Shown here piece after piece: positions 47,101-59,100 of a DNA stretch of 64,000 nucleotides. Origin of the DNA: Arion vulgaris. Its lineage: Eukaryota; Mollusca; Gastropoda; Stylommatophora; Arionidae. Numbering within the stretch: the first letter of the stretch is position 1; every line of letters starts with the position of its first letter. Location: NCBI GenBank assembly GCA_020796225.1, contig CM036775.1:13794671-13858670 (forward strand), written 5' to 3'. A program made the translations under genes and the position numbers. Below the pieces are notes generated by a model. It ran no database searches, was not told where the DNA came from, and was given only the letters and a program-made list of their open reading frames with translations.

Positions 47101-50100
47101 GCATCTTAGTCGTTCCCTTGCCTCATGTTCCAGGAACCATAGCATGCGCCACATCTATTAAAAATCAAATCAAGTGAGATTTTCATAACTAATCTCTTTA
47201 TCTTCTTCTTCTTTCTTCTTTTTCTCTAATCCTGTTTTACCTCATAGTGTCAGGATAGACGGGATTTCTAGAACAGGCTTGTGTGCACTTCATAAATAGT
47301 GTTTTTTGTCACCTCTTTTATTTCAGAGAACCACCTTGTGCTTTGATAGTCTTTTGCTTTGTATCCACTGTATCACAGTAACATTACTCTTTGAGGCACA
47401 TTGAAAAAGTGCTTTTGTGTGCGCTGCGTAAATAATGTTTTATGTTGCCTCTGTTATCTCTGAGGTCTATCTTTTGCATGGACAGCCTTTTGCTTTGTAT
47501 CCACCGTATCAAAGTAATATTGCTTCCTGAGGAGCACTGTCTATTGGTAATCTGGTTATGTGGCTGAACCATTTAATTTGTTGTTTAATTTGAAGTTCAG
47601 TACTGATGTTTTCCCCACTTTTTTTCTGTCGTCTTCATTTCTATCTCTCTATCTATACCAGCGTTTCCCAAAGTGGGCAGTACTTTCCACCCAGTGGGCG
47701 CTGAAGCGTTCTAGTGGGGCAATAGTGGGTTCAGAAGAATTGGGGGTCCGAAGAATTTGGGGGTGTTCAGGGTCGGTGACTCCTTAAAAAGAAATTAATC
47801 ATAAATATTTTTAAATAAATTATTTTCGTGATTTTGCAATTGAATAATCATTTAAAATTTGAATTCTTCATTTAAATTCATCTTATGCCCGTCTTACATG
47901 ATCCATTTTTTCATCAATTTTCAATTTCATGCATATAATCGTTTGAAAATTGACCATGTATGACAGAAATATATATAAATTTTCTATGTCAAAGAGAAAA
48001 TAGAGCATGTATATATGGGGTGAGGGAGGGGGGACGTTGGGAAACTTATAATGTGGAGAAAAGTGTTACAAAGTTTATGTTGTGTTAAGTGGGCCGGAAA
48101 AGTTTGGGAATCTATGACCTATACCATCTTTGTTTCTCATTTGATACATAAGGCTTCAAAAAGAGATTTCCACTGTTACTGTTAAGCCGCTTTTCTACCA
48201 ATTGTTTCCCATGTCAGGTCATAATCTTTGAACTCTCTTTCCACAGTTATTCTTCATATTTCCTGTGAATGTTCAGATTTCCCATCCACTGACCACCAGA
48301 GAACTGTCCTAGCCAATGTCCCTATTGACATACAACATACATGACCTATTCCCCTCCATCTTTTTTTTATTAACTCTTTCCACGCTTTAAGCCGCACACT
48401 GCGCCACGGCAGAAGTCCGTTGCACGCTTTAAGCCGCACACTGCGCCATAGAGTTGCTTCCTTATAAGAAGTCTTTCTAGTTTTACTTCTAGTGTTTTAC
48501 TTCGACTACTTTTCAACCTTGTTATCCTATTGGGTTGTCCAGTTTTCTTAAATTTAGTGTATAATAATATATATATGTTTATTTATTAACACGCAGTTAG
48601 GATATTTTTCCAATGATGCATCGTTTGTTAATAGGCCCAGAATGTACCAAAGTAACATTATTGAAATGTTTCTATACAATAGTAAATCCAGAATTGATTG
48701 ATAGGACCATCATCTTTGCACTTCTGTGAGTAACCATGGGTGCTCTAATCTCGTTCTTACACAGGAAGATCTCAGCGGCAGTGCACAAACTCTGAGGGTC
48801 CCCAATGTAATTTAGAAGATGGTAAAAATAGTTCGTAGCAATGTTTTATTTGTTAAGATATGTCTAATGAATTTTGCCCAGACAGTGGCTTTCCAGCCTG
48901 CTCTTCTCGATTTTGAACTGCCAAGGGTTCTTTAATGTGTTCAACTTCAACATGGGACCTACGTTTTATCATCCGTCTCCAATAGGACTAGTGTTATGGG
49001 TCCGCTCCGCTTTGATATTCTTGTTGATGGGTCCGCTTTGATATTCTTGTTGATGGGTCCGCTCCGCTTTGATATTCTTGTTGATGGGTCCGCTTTGATA
49101 TTCTTGTTGATGTTCATGATTATTCTATTATTCTGTAGCTGTACAATAGAATTAGTTTCCTGATGTTATCATGGCTTGAGAGTCCGTTTCCCATTAGTTT
49201 GGATAGTACAATTCTTTGTTAAGTCACTGGTCCATTGTTGATTGATTCATTCTTTCCTATTAGTTTGGATAGTACAATTCTTTGTTAAGTCACTGGTCCA
49301 TTGTCGATTGATTCATTCCTTCCTATATTTATATTGTTACGATGATGGTGCAAACAGACATTTATTGACCAACATAGGACTTTAAGTAAACACAATCTCG
49401 TGTTAATCTTTCCATAATACATTTATTAATTTCAAGGTTGATGACACAAGTATGGACGACACACCAAGAACACGTCCATTCGGTCCAAAAATGTATATCG
49501 TCTTCTTGTTTACTAATTGTTCCTAGCAACTGTTACTAAACCGTCACTATTTTACTACACAAAAGCGTCATGTCTCGTAGTTATGTGTTGCACTTCTACA
49601 TAGAGAGTACAACACATAGTCTCAACTATTAAATAATCTAATTATACTACCTATCTATCTGACTAACTGTCCATTCCTCCGCTGCCATCTGGGGAACTAT
49701 GACACCCCCTGGAGACCTGCCGTCGCCCGACGGCGAAATTCCAAGAAAAAACGCACAGGTAGTGTTCAATGGGGTTATTAGAGTGGTGAGAGCTGAAAGG
49801 GAACAAGTCGCCTCACGTGTTAAACGTGGCTCCACAACAACTAACTATAACAGCCAACCATGGTCGAAAAAAAAAAGAAAATCCTGACGGGATCTCAGGA
49901 AGACCCAAGTTGAATGAGCAAATGGGAACTAGTCACCACACGTCGTTGACGTGACTCATCAACTGGTCATAGGTGACCATGGCTAACAACAACAGTAGAC
50001 CCTCTGTGCTCTTGTGCTGAAACAATAGTAATAGAAAATCGTCAGCATTATTGCATATCAAAATATGAAACATCAGCCGTGTAACTCCGACGGCGACCCA

Positions 50101-53100
50101 ACAGCATAACACTTGGCCAATGTGAGGTGGCTGTACTGAGACATCCAGTCCTCACATGAGGTAGTATGGGTTTGATGGCAGCTTGCATCAGTATGTCACT
50201 ATCACTATGTCTTTCTTGCATGTCAGAGTCTTGTCATATTATCTGAAATCTCAAACAAAAAAAAACAAGTTACAAATCGAAACAAAAGGAAAAACATATA
50301 TATAACGTTGACTTTTCACGTTATATGTCCTCAACGAGGTAATATCAACCAACCCCAAACCCAGGGGAAATAATGAACTCCCAAGATTTAACATATGACC
50401 AACAAATATGGAACAACTTATATATGATGCTTAATAGCCAACATCATATATTAATATTAACCAACCCCCAATCCCGGGGCATAAATAATCCCAGAATCCA
50501 AAATACTCGGATCGACATCATATAACCATATCTAGCAATGAACGGTGAAAAGTTAATGTTTGCCATCAACATCAACCGACCTCTGTGAGATAATTATAAT
50601 CAGCCTCCCTGTAGCAGAGGAGGGGATCCTAACGATAACATCAATGCTCCCTTTTTCTCATCTTAGAGCCGCAATGAAAGAAGTTCACAACGTCGTCATA
50701 ATAAACATCCATATCACAATAAAAAACAATGCAAATATTTTCCATGGAATCTCCAAACATGTGGAGTGATATAATATAACCCACCTGGGCTATTGATCAT
50801 CCACCCTCAACCCCAAAGAATATCTCCAAACAGTATACAAATTCAATTTACATAATAAATCCTCACCAAGGGAATCGCTATCATAATTACTAATAACCAA
50901 GTCGCATCTATGTTAAACAACAATTTTTATACTCTCATTCATTTTCTGCCAACCAATATCCAAGACATTTTCATTATCCCAAGAAATTTTCACATCTCTT
51001 GATGTGGCGGAACAACATCCTAATATCATCGACAGTAGAACTGTCCAACAACCACATCGGGTTATTTTTTTAGACCCCTATAAAAGTGTATTTTCAATCC
51101 ACAATGGTGGTATTAAAATCTTCCTACAATCTCAAGTGGACAATCTCAAACAATATCCAATATTTGGTTATACCCAATCAAATAACCCCCATCAATGTAA
51201 TATTACCATCCCACTTCTGACACCATTGTTATGGGTCCGCTCCGCTTTGATATTCTTGTTGATGGGTCCGCTTTGATATTCTTGTTGATGGGTCCCGCTC
51301 CGCTTTGATATTCTTGTTGATGGGTCCGCTTTGATATTCTTGTTGATGTTCATGATTATTCTATTATTCTGTAGCTGTACTTGACCCTGTAGGCCATAAT
51401 AACGCCAGTATAGGCGAATGTCTTTCACAAATTCATCCACTGAAGGACCGTCGCGATCTCCAAATGTCCGCACGGACTTACAAGGCGGACGTGGGAAGTG
51501 ACACGCAGCTGGTGGCAATGCTCGCACCTCTGGGCAAATATCCCGTATCTGAAACTGAGGTTCAGACAGGACAGCAGCTGGGCGTGATGGCTCTGGAGGT
51601 GCAACCTCCAACATACCCTCTTCACACAATTTACCACCTCTCGTATTTCTATGAGCCATCCTATATAAGTAATAGTTACGAGTAGAAAATATAGCTCAGA
51701 AAAAAAACACACACCAGTATGAGTCACAATAGTAAAAAATTGTAAATCCGTGAAAAATGCGAAGTCCCAAGCTGGAATATATGTATATTAATTTAACAAG
51801 CTGAAAACAAGCGATCAGAACATAGTCAATCAATGAATTAGTAGTGAATGTATGTCGAAGTAGAAACAAATACTTACTCTTATCACAGGTAAATCATGTA
51901 CATAGTATGTAACGAACCACAATCACAGTATATAATGTCAATACTCGTCATCCAAGCAAATTGTCATGATTCATCAAATGGTCCCTGGGAGTTGGCGTGA
52001 AGATAGTAACCAAGAAAGTCATTAACACGGGAACAACATAACGTCTTGAGAGTCTCCGAACCAGTTCCATAGTTGTGCAAAGACCATTAGTAAAATTCGC
52101 CACATTCAGGTGTTACGTACTTGACAGGGTAGCACAGGCAAATGATGAAGTACTAGTCTGATAGAGTAAATGTTCTACTTGCAACGAGGAATGCAGACTG
52201 GTGAAAGCACAAGCTGGCCGTCGAGATGCGTCGACTTTCAACCAAGGTACAGACTCCAGGTCCCGAAGTTGCTTGAAGAAAGGTAGGGCAAACAATTGAC
52301 AAGTGTTATGACCCAATGTTGATCGAAGACTTGAAGGACATGCATGGCAAGGTTGATTGAAGGAACGTATTGACAAGTGTTATGCCCTAATGTTGATTGA
52401 AGACTGGAATGACATGCATATCAAGGTTGATTGAAGGAACATGGGCAACCGATTGACAAGTGTTATGCCCTAATGTTGATTGAAGACTTAAATGACATGC
52501 ATAACAAGGTTGATTGAAGGAAGGCAAGGTGACCAGCAGGCAATACGTACATACAAATCGAAGCGTGGTAAACAATGTATAAAAACTAGCAACTCACGTA
52601 AACAGCTTATTCTGGTCCACGAATCCGACCGTTTACAGGGTGGGCTGATATATTTTAATTTTCTGACACCATTGTTATGGGTCCGCTCCGCTTTGATATT
52701 CTTGATGATGGGTCCCGCTCCTCTTTGATATTCTTGTTGATGGGTCCCGCTTTGATATTCTTGATGATGGGTCCCGCTTTGATATTCTTGTTGATGTTCA
52801 TGATTATTCTATTATTCTGTAGCTGTACAATAGAATTAGTTTCCTGATGTTATCATGGCTTGAGAGTCCGTTTCCCATTAGTTTGGATAGTACAATTCTT
52901 TGTTAAGTCACTGGTCCATTGTTGATTGATTCATTCTTTCCTATTAGTTTGGATAGTACAATTCTTTGTTAAGTCACTGGTCCATTGTCGATTGATTCAT
53001 TCCTTCCTATATTTATATTGTTACGATGATGGTGCAAACAGACATTTATTGACCAACATAGGACTTTAAGTAAACACAATCTCGTGTTAATCTTTCCATA

Positions 53101-56100
53101 ATACATTTATTAATTTCAAGGTTGATGACACAAGTATGGACGACACACCAAGAACACGTCCATTCGGTCCAAAAATGTATATCGTCTTCTTGTTTACTAA
53201 TTGTTCCTAGCAACTGTTACTAAACCGTCACTATTTTACTACACAAAAGCGTCATGTTTCGTAGTTATGTGTTGCACTTCTACATAGAGAGTACAACACA
53301 TAGTCTCAACTATTAAATAATCTAATTATACTACCTATCTATCTGACTAACTGTCCATTCCTCCGCTGCCATCTGGGGAACTATGACACTAGGAACTCGA
53401 TCTCACCTACACTGAGATCAGGGATCTCTGGAAAAATATCCTGATGGGTTCCACGAGGAAGCGAACTGAGTACCTTTGTAATGAGATGTGAGCACCTAAC
53501 TTTTACACAACAAAGACCATCACTCATAACTAGAATTGTCCGTGTATTGCCGGGGCTTGCAAGGGGAGCAAAGAATAGTGGCACTGCGACTTTCAAGGCA
53601 TGTCATAAGAGGTGATTGAGGCAGGGGCGTAGTGATGCTACCCTAGTTAATAAAAAGTGTTACAGAAATCGAATGTGCTATCCTACTTGTAGGCGCATAA
53701 CTGGCACAACGTACAAACGCTCGTAGGCTTGGATCACAAAGAGTGGTTAACAAGTGGTCGATATGGAGCGTTTGAAGAAGAAAAAGACAACTAGAGCAAA
53801 AGTAAAAAGTTGTGGAACAACATGATAGCCTATTCCTGTTGGCATGCCACTAGATAATGATCATTTTAAATATGTTTCAGATTTACCTGTTTGTGACAGT
53901 TGACCAGTTTTTTTGGAATGGCTATGTCTTATCTGTAGTTCTGTTCCTGACTTTGATCCTACAGCACACTTTGTTACAGAATCATCATTTTATTGTTATT
54001 AGAGAGGGCATACGTGTTCGGACAGCTATTCAGGTATGTACTAATATACTACTTGATTGATTGATTGATTGATTGAACCCTCATCATTGTACTTTGGTGA
54101 GTAACCTTGTGTGCTGCAATCTCTTTCTTACACAGGAAGATCTCAGCTGCAGTGCACGAACTCCGTAGCAACAGCGAGGTCCGATTTAATTTTGAAGATG
54201 GTGAAGATATTTTTGTAGAAATTTTATTTGTAATCTTTTCTAATGAATTTTGCCCAGCCTGCTCGTCTTGAGTTTGAACTTTCAAGGGTTCTTTTACATG
54301 CTCAAAGTGAACATGGGACCTCCGTTTTATCGTCAGTCTCTGATAGGACTAGAAACTCAATCTCACCTACACTGAAATCAGAGATCTCGAAAAAATATCC
54401 AGATGGCTCCACAATGGAGCAAAACCTGGTACCTTTGGCACAAGAGACAAGCACCTAACCTCTACACCACAAAGATCCCATACTACTTCATTGTTATCAG
54501 TTATGTTATGTTAAGCGATCAATGTCATGGTACATTGGGCATTCCTATGCATGCTCTGTCCTCCATTGCAGCAGCCATCTCAAAGTCTACTTGCTCACCA
54601 TACGCATGAGAAGTTGATTAGTATATCTTCTCTCTACCACGAAGACGACACTGTCTGGTATATCCAAACTTAACTCCTAATTCTCTACTCGTCCAGTGTC
54701 TGAGACTCGCCTATATCACATAAATGAGAGCCGAAGAGCTGAAAGCTCAAGTGCTTCTGGATCTAAAAAATATAATTTTTTCGGGTAGCTTAACTAGGCC
54801 CCTACGACATGCCTTGTAGGTTTCCGTGTTACTATTCTTTGCTTGCCATGAGAGCCCCGACTACACATGGATGATCATGTTAGCAGTGAAACAAGATATA
54901 CATAGTTTCATATATATATGAAAGACATTGTTATTGAATATGATTTATTTTATTTCACAGACTATGGTATACAGTAAAGCATTGAAGATCTCAACATTGG
55001 AACTAAATACTGGCATCAGTACAGTTGGACAGATTATAAACCATATGTCCATCGACTCCACATTCCTAATGTTCTTCTTCTTCTTTGTTCACTACATCTG
55101 GGCTGTGCCTATTCAGGTAAACAAAATTTAAAAAAACAAGCAACACTTAACTTTTTGTATATGCACCCTAAAGGCATGTTTTTATGTGCTGTTTTTTAGA
55201 ATCAAATTGTGTATGAAGTGTGCTCTTACAAATTCTGTTTCTTATATTAAGACCACCGCCCGAGTGGTTACCGGGGCCCAAATTTGGGGTCTAAAGAATA
55301 GAACCACTGTTTCCTGCCACGCATGTCGTAAGAGGTGACTAAGGAGGTTTGGCTGAAATCGGATGCATGTGTCCGCTAGTGAATGCTAACCCGAAACAAA
55401 TGCTTGCAGAAAACGGATGCACCAGGCCGTAAGGCGCATAACATGGTGCAACGACCCTCACAATGAGGAATGGGATAACGGATTCTACGGTTGCCAATCT
55501 GCCTCGGAGAGATAAACAAGCAGTAAGAATGTCGACCTACCATCACAAGGGAAAGGACACAAACGGGGAAGCAGAAATCATAGGAAGTATATCCTATAGA
55601 ACTGCCACCAGTATGCAGACTTGAGAAGAAAGAGTTGGCCCACTTACACCTGCGTCCAAGACAAACTGTATGGCATGGCTGATGATCTGAAGCAGACGGC
55701 TGCCTTTATTAGAGAATCCGAAATCCCAATCTAGTGAAAATGTAGAAGAAGAATATTAAGAGCACTATTTGATATATTAGAATCTGTAGAATTGAAGCCA
55801 ACAACATTACATACCAACTTACCCCAATCTTGAAACACCCAGCAATTCCAGTAGAGACTAAAAGACAGATTATAAATGCAATATTCATACCAACACTGTG
55901 CTACCAGTGCCGAACATGGGCACTAACAAAAGAACAAGAAAGGAAAATTACCACCTGTGAATTTCATCTCACTTGTTGGGTAGAATGGTTTACTCTGCCA
56001 TCTTGTGACATGACCTGTACTACGTGGCAAGATGTTAGAAAGATACTTTTCTGTAAAGATGAAAAAGGCCATATATTATGTTGTTTGTATGTTTACAGGT

Positions 56101-59100
56101 TGGGCTGACACTAGTGATCATGTACGTCAAGTTGGGATTCGCTGGGTTGATTGGTGGACTATTTATGATATGTGCTGGACCTGCTATGTATCTCTTGGGG
56201 GTAGTCATGTCCAGATTGCAGCAGAGAAATATGGTAAATTATATTGTACGTCTGTGTGTTGCCAGAGTCCACAAATGGAGCAAAGAATAGTGACACTGCG
56301 ACATACAAGGCATGTCGTAAGAGGCGATTGAGGTAGGGACTTAGGAAGTACGGTCAGCAAATAGACATTAGGATGGCTGCTGCAGCGGAGAATAGAGCAT
56401 GAGTTTTAATGCTCAATGTGCCATGACATCGATCGCATAACGTAAAAAATAACATAACCCTAGAAAATAAAAGGTGTCGCAGAAATTGGATGGATAGGCA
56501 CATAACTGGCACAATGTACAATTGATCTTAGGCTCAGATCACATACAAATCACAAAGAGTAGTTTAACAAGTGGTCGTTATGGAACTTTCGAAGAAGAGG
56601 ATGTTATGTTATAGATCACATTGAAACATGCTGGGCTCTGAGACAATGGTTGAAAATGGTCTGTTCTGCAGAAATTTTTAAGAAAGTTTTCTCCATAATC
56701 TTATCCAGTGGCTGAAGTCACAGACTTTTACACATGCATGTTTTCTCAGTGACTCATTGAGTAGCTCAGGAAGATTGAAACAGACAGGGCTTAAAGACAG
56801 TTGGTTAGAGTCACTGAAGTGGTCTAGACTGACAAAACAAATCCAGTGGCTGAAGTCACAGACTTTTATACATGCATGTTTTCTCAATGACTCATTGAGT
56901 AGCTCAGGAAGATTGAAACAGACAGGGCTTAGAGACAGTTGGTTAAAGTCGCTGAAGTGGTCTAGACTGACAAAACAATCAGTTTTATTTTTGTGCCAGA
57001 GCATGCAGGTGTAAGGGGAAGTAAATGTAGGTGTAAGGGGAAATAAATGTAGGTGTAAGGGGAAATAAATGTAGGTGTAAGGGGAAATAAATGCAGGTGT
57101 AAGGGGAAATAAATGTAGGTGTAAGGGGAAATAAATGCAAGTGTAAGGGGAAGTAAATGCAAGTGTAAGGGGAAATAAATGCAAGTGTAAGGGAAATAAA
57201 TGCAGGTGTAAGGGGAAGTAAATGCAAGTGTAAGGGGAATAAATGCAAGTGTAAGGGGAAATAAATGCAGGTGTAAGGGGAAATAAATGCAAGTGTAAGG
57301 GAAGTAAATGCAGGTGTAAGGGGAAATAAATGCAGGTGTAAGGGGAAATAAATGCAAGTGTAAGGGAAATAAATGCAAGTGTAAGGGGAAGTAAATGCAA
57401 GTGTAAGGGGAAGTAAATGCAAGTGTAAGGGGAAATAAATGCAAGTGTAAGGGAAATAAATGCAAGTGTAAGGGGAAATAAATGCAAGTGTAAGGGGAAA
57501 TAAGGGGAAATAAATGCAAGTGTAAGGGGAAATAAATGCAGGTGTAAGGGGAAATAAATGTAAGGGGAAGTAAATGCAAGTGTAAGGGGAAATAAATGCA
57601 AGTGTAAGGGAAATAAATGCAGGTGTAAGGGAAGTAAATGCAAGTGTAAGGGAAATAAATGCAAGTGTAAGGGAAATAAATGCAGGTGTAAGGGGAAATA
57701 AATGCAAGTGTAAGGGAAGTAAATGCAGGTGTAAGGGGAAATAAATGCAGGTGTAAGGGTAAATAAATGCAAGTGTAAGGGGAAATAAATGCAGGTGTAA
57801 GGGAAGTAAATGCAGGTGTAAGGGAAATAAATGCAAGTGTAAGGGAAATAAATGCAAGTGTAAGGGGAAATAAATGCAAGTGTAAGGGAAATAAATGCAG
57901 GTGTAAGGGGAAATAAATGCAAGTGTAAGGGAAGTAAATGCAGGTGTAAGGGAAATAAATGCAAGTGTAAGGGAAATAAATGCAAGTGTAAGGGAAATAA
58001 TGCAGGTGTAAGGGAAATAAATGCAGGTGTAAGGGAAATAAATGCAGGTGTAAGGGGAAATAATGCAGGTGTAAGGGGAAGTAAATGCAGGTGTAAGGGG
58101 AAATAAATGCAAGTGTAAGGGAAATAAATGCAGGTGTAAGGGAAATAAATGCAAGTGTAAGGGAAATAATGCAGGTGTAAGGGAAATAAATGCAGGTGTA
58201 AGGGGAAATAAATGCAGGTGTAAGGGGAAGTAAATGCAGGTGTAAGGGGAAATAAATGCAGGTGTAAGGGTAAATAAATGCAGGTGTAAGGGGAAATAAA
58301 TGCAGGTGTAAGGGGAAGTAAATGCAAGTGTAAAGGGAAATAAATGCAAGTGTAAGGGGAAATAAATGCAAGTGTAAGGGAAATAAATGCAGGTGTAAGG
58401 GGAAATAAATGCAAGTGTAAGGGAAATAAATGCAGGTGTAAGGGAAATAAATGCAGGTGTAAGGGGAAATAAATGCAGGTGTAAGGGTAAATAAATGCAG
58501 GTGTAAGGGGAAATAAATGCAAGTGTAAGGGAAATAAATGCAAGTGTAAGGGAAATAAAAGCAGGTGTAAGGGGAAAAAAATGCAAGTGTAAGGGAAGTA
58601 AATGCATTGATAGGCTTGCAGGTATGGTTGCTGTAAAAAACGGACGATCAGTGAACCAGGCTGATATTCTAAATTCCCTATGGGAGAGAGTACATGTAAA
58701 TGATTCAAGTAGTAGTGATGAATCTACAATACTAACCAGACTACAAGAATACCAAGTCAAATGTGGTGTAGTTAGACAAGAGTACTTAATGTGTCAATAA
58801 AGTATAGTAATGGGCACACATGCTGTCTAGTTGCTGTTGCAAGTTGACCATATCAACAGAAAGAGAGGGTCTCTGTGGCAAAGTGGTTAAAGCAGTTTGA
58901 CTTGTGTTCTGGAAGTCATGGGTGGGAATCTGGACCAAGTCTTTGGCTTCCCAAGTGCATTTATTTCTGGAGACCATTTCAGATTGTTCTTGAAGTTACA
59001 GTGTTTGTTCTTTGTGCAATACTCTTTGTAGGTGGCGTACCATTCTGCGGAGAGTGACCCAGTCATATAGAGAAACCCGGTGCAATAAGTCAATCCTTCA

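Larger units (their letters stand above)
48992..53388 (-). mobile_element. LTR retrotransposon, non-autonomous, primed by tRNA-Leu
   Basis: Two near-identical LTRs of 713 and 716 bp flank a 3.0-kb interior. The target duplication is CTAG (48988-48991 and 53389-53392). Sense is the minus strand for three reasons. The terminus next to 52672 is followed on that strand by TGGTGTCAGAA, a primer-binding site. A purine run AGGGGG precedes the other LTR at 49705. The LTR has AATAAA on the minus strand at 49361-49366. No pol frame exists; only a short Gag-like frame remains. It inserted into a family D SINE in SUR intron 4. Confidence 0.9.
48690..53538 (-). mobile_element. SINE family D copy split by the LTR retrotransposon
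   Basis: The 3' part is 48697-48991 (GATTGATAGGACCATCATCT, ATGGGACCTACGTTTTATC). The head side is 53393-53531 (GAACTCGATCTCACCTACAC, GTTCCACGAGGAAGCGAACT). AGAATTG flanks the whole (48690-48696 and 53532-53538). The LTR element at 48992-53388 lies inside. Confidence 0.88.

Noticed and set aside
49705..49730. Plus-strand primer-binding site (TGGAGACCTGCC) after the left LTR
   Set aside because: The opposite strand has a much better site (tRNA-Leu match), a purine tract before the other LTR and a polyadenylation signal, so the element runs on the minus strand.
57001..58604. CRISPR array
   Set aside because: Units are contiguous without unique spacers, vary in length and lie in a eukaryotic intron. 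The same applies to the other tandem arrays.
56678..58708. A 676-residue minus-strand protein with PLHLHLF/TPAFIS repeats
   Set aside because: It is the translation of a 21/22-bp minisatellite; all three minus-strand frames are open there and the flanks are a LINE RNase H remnant.
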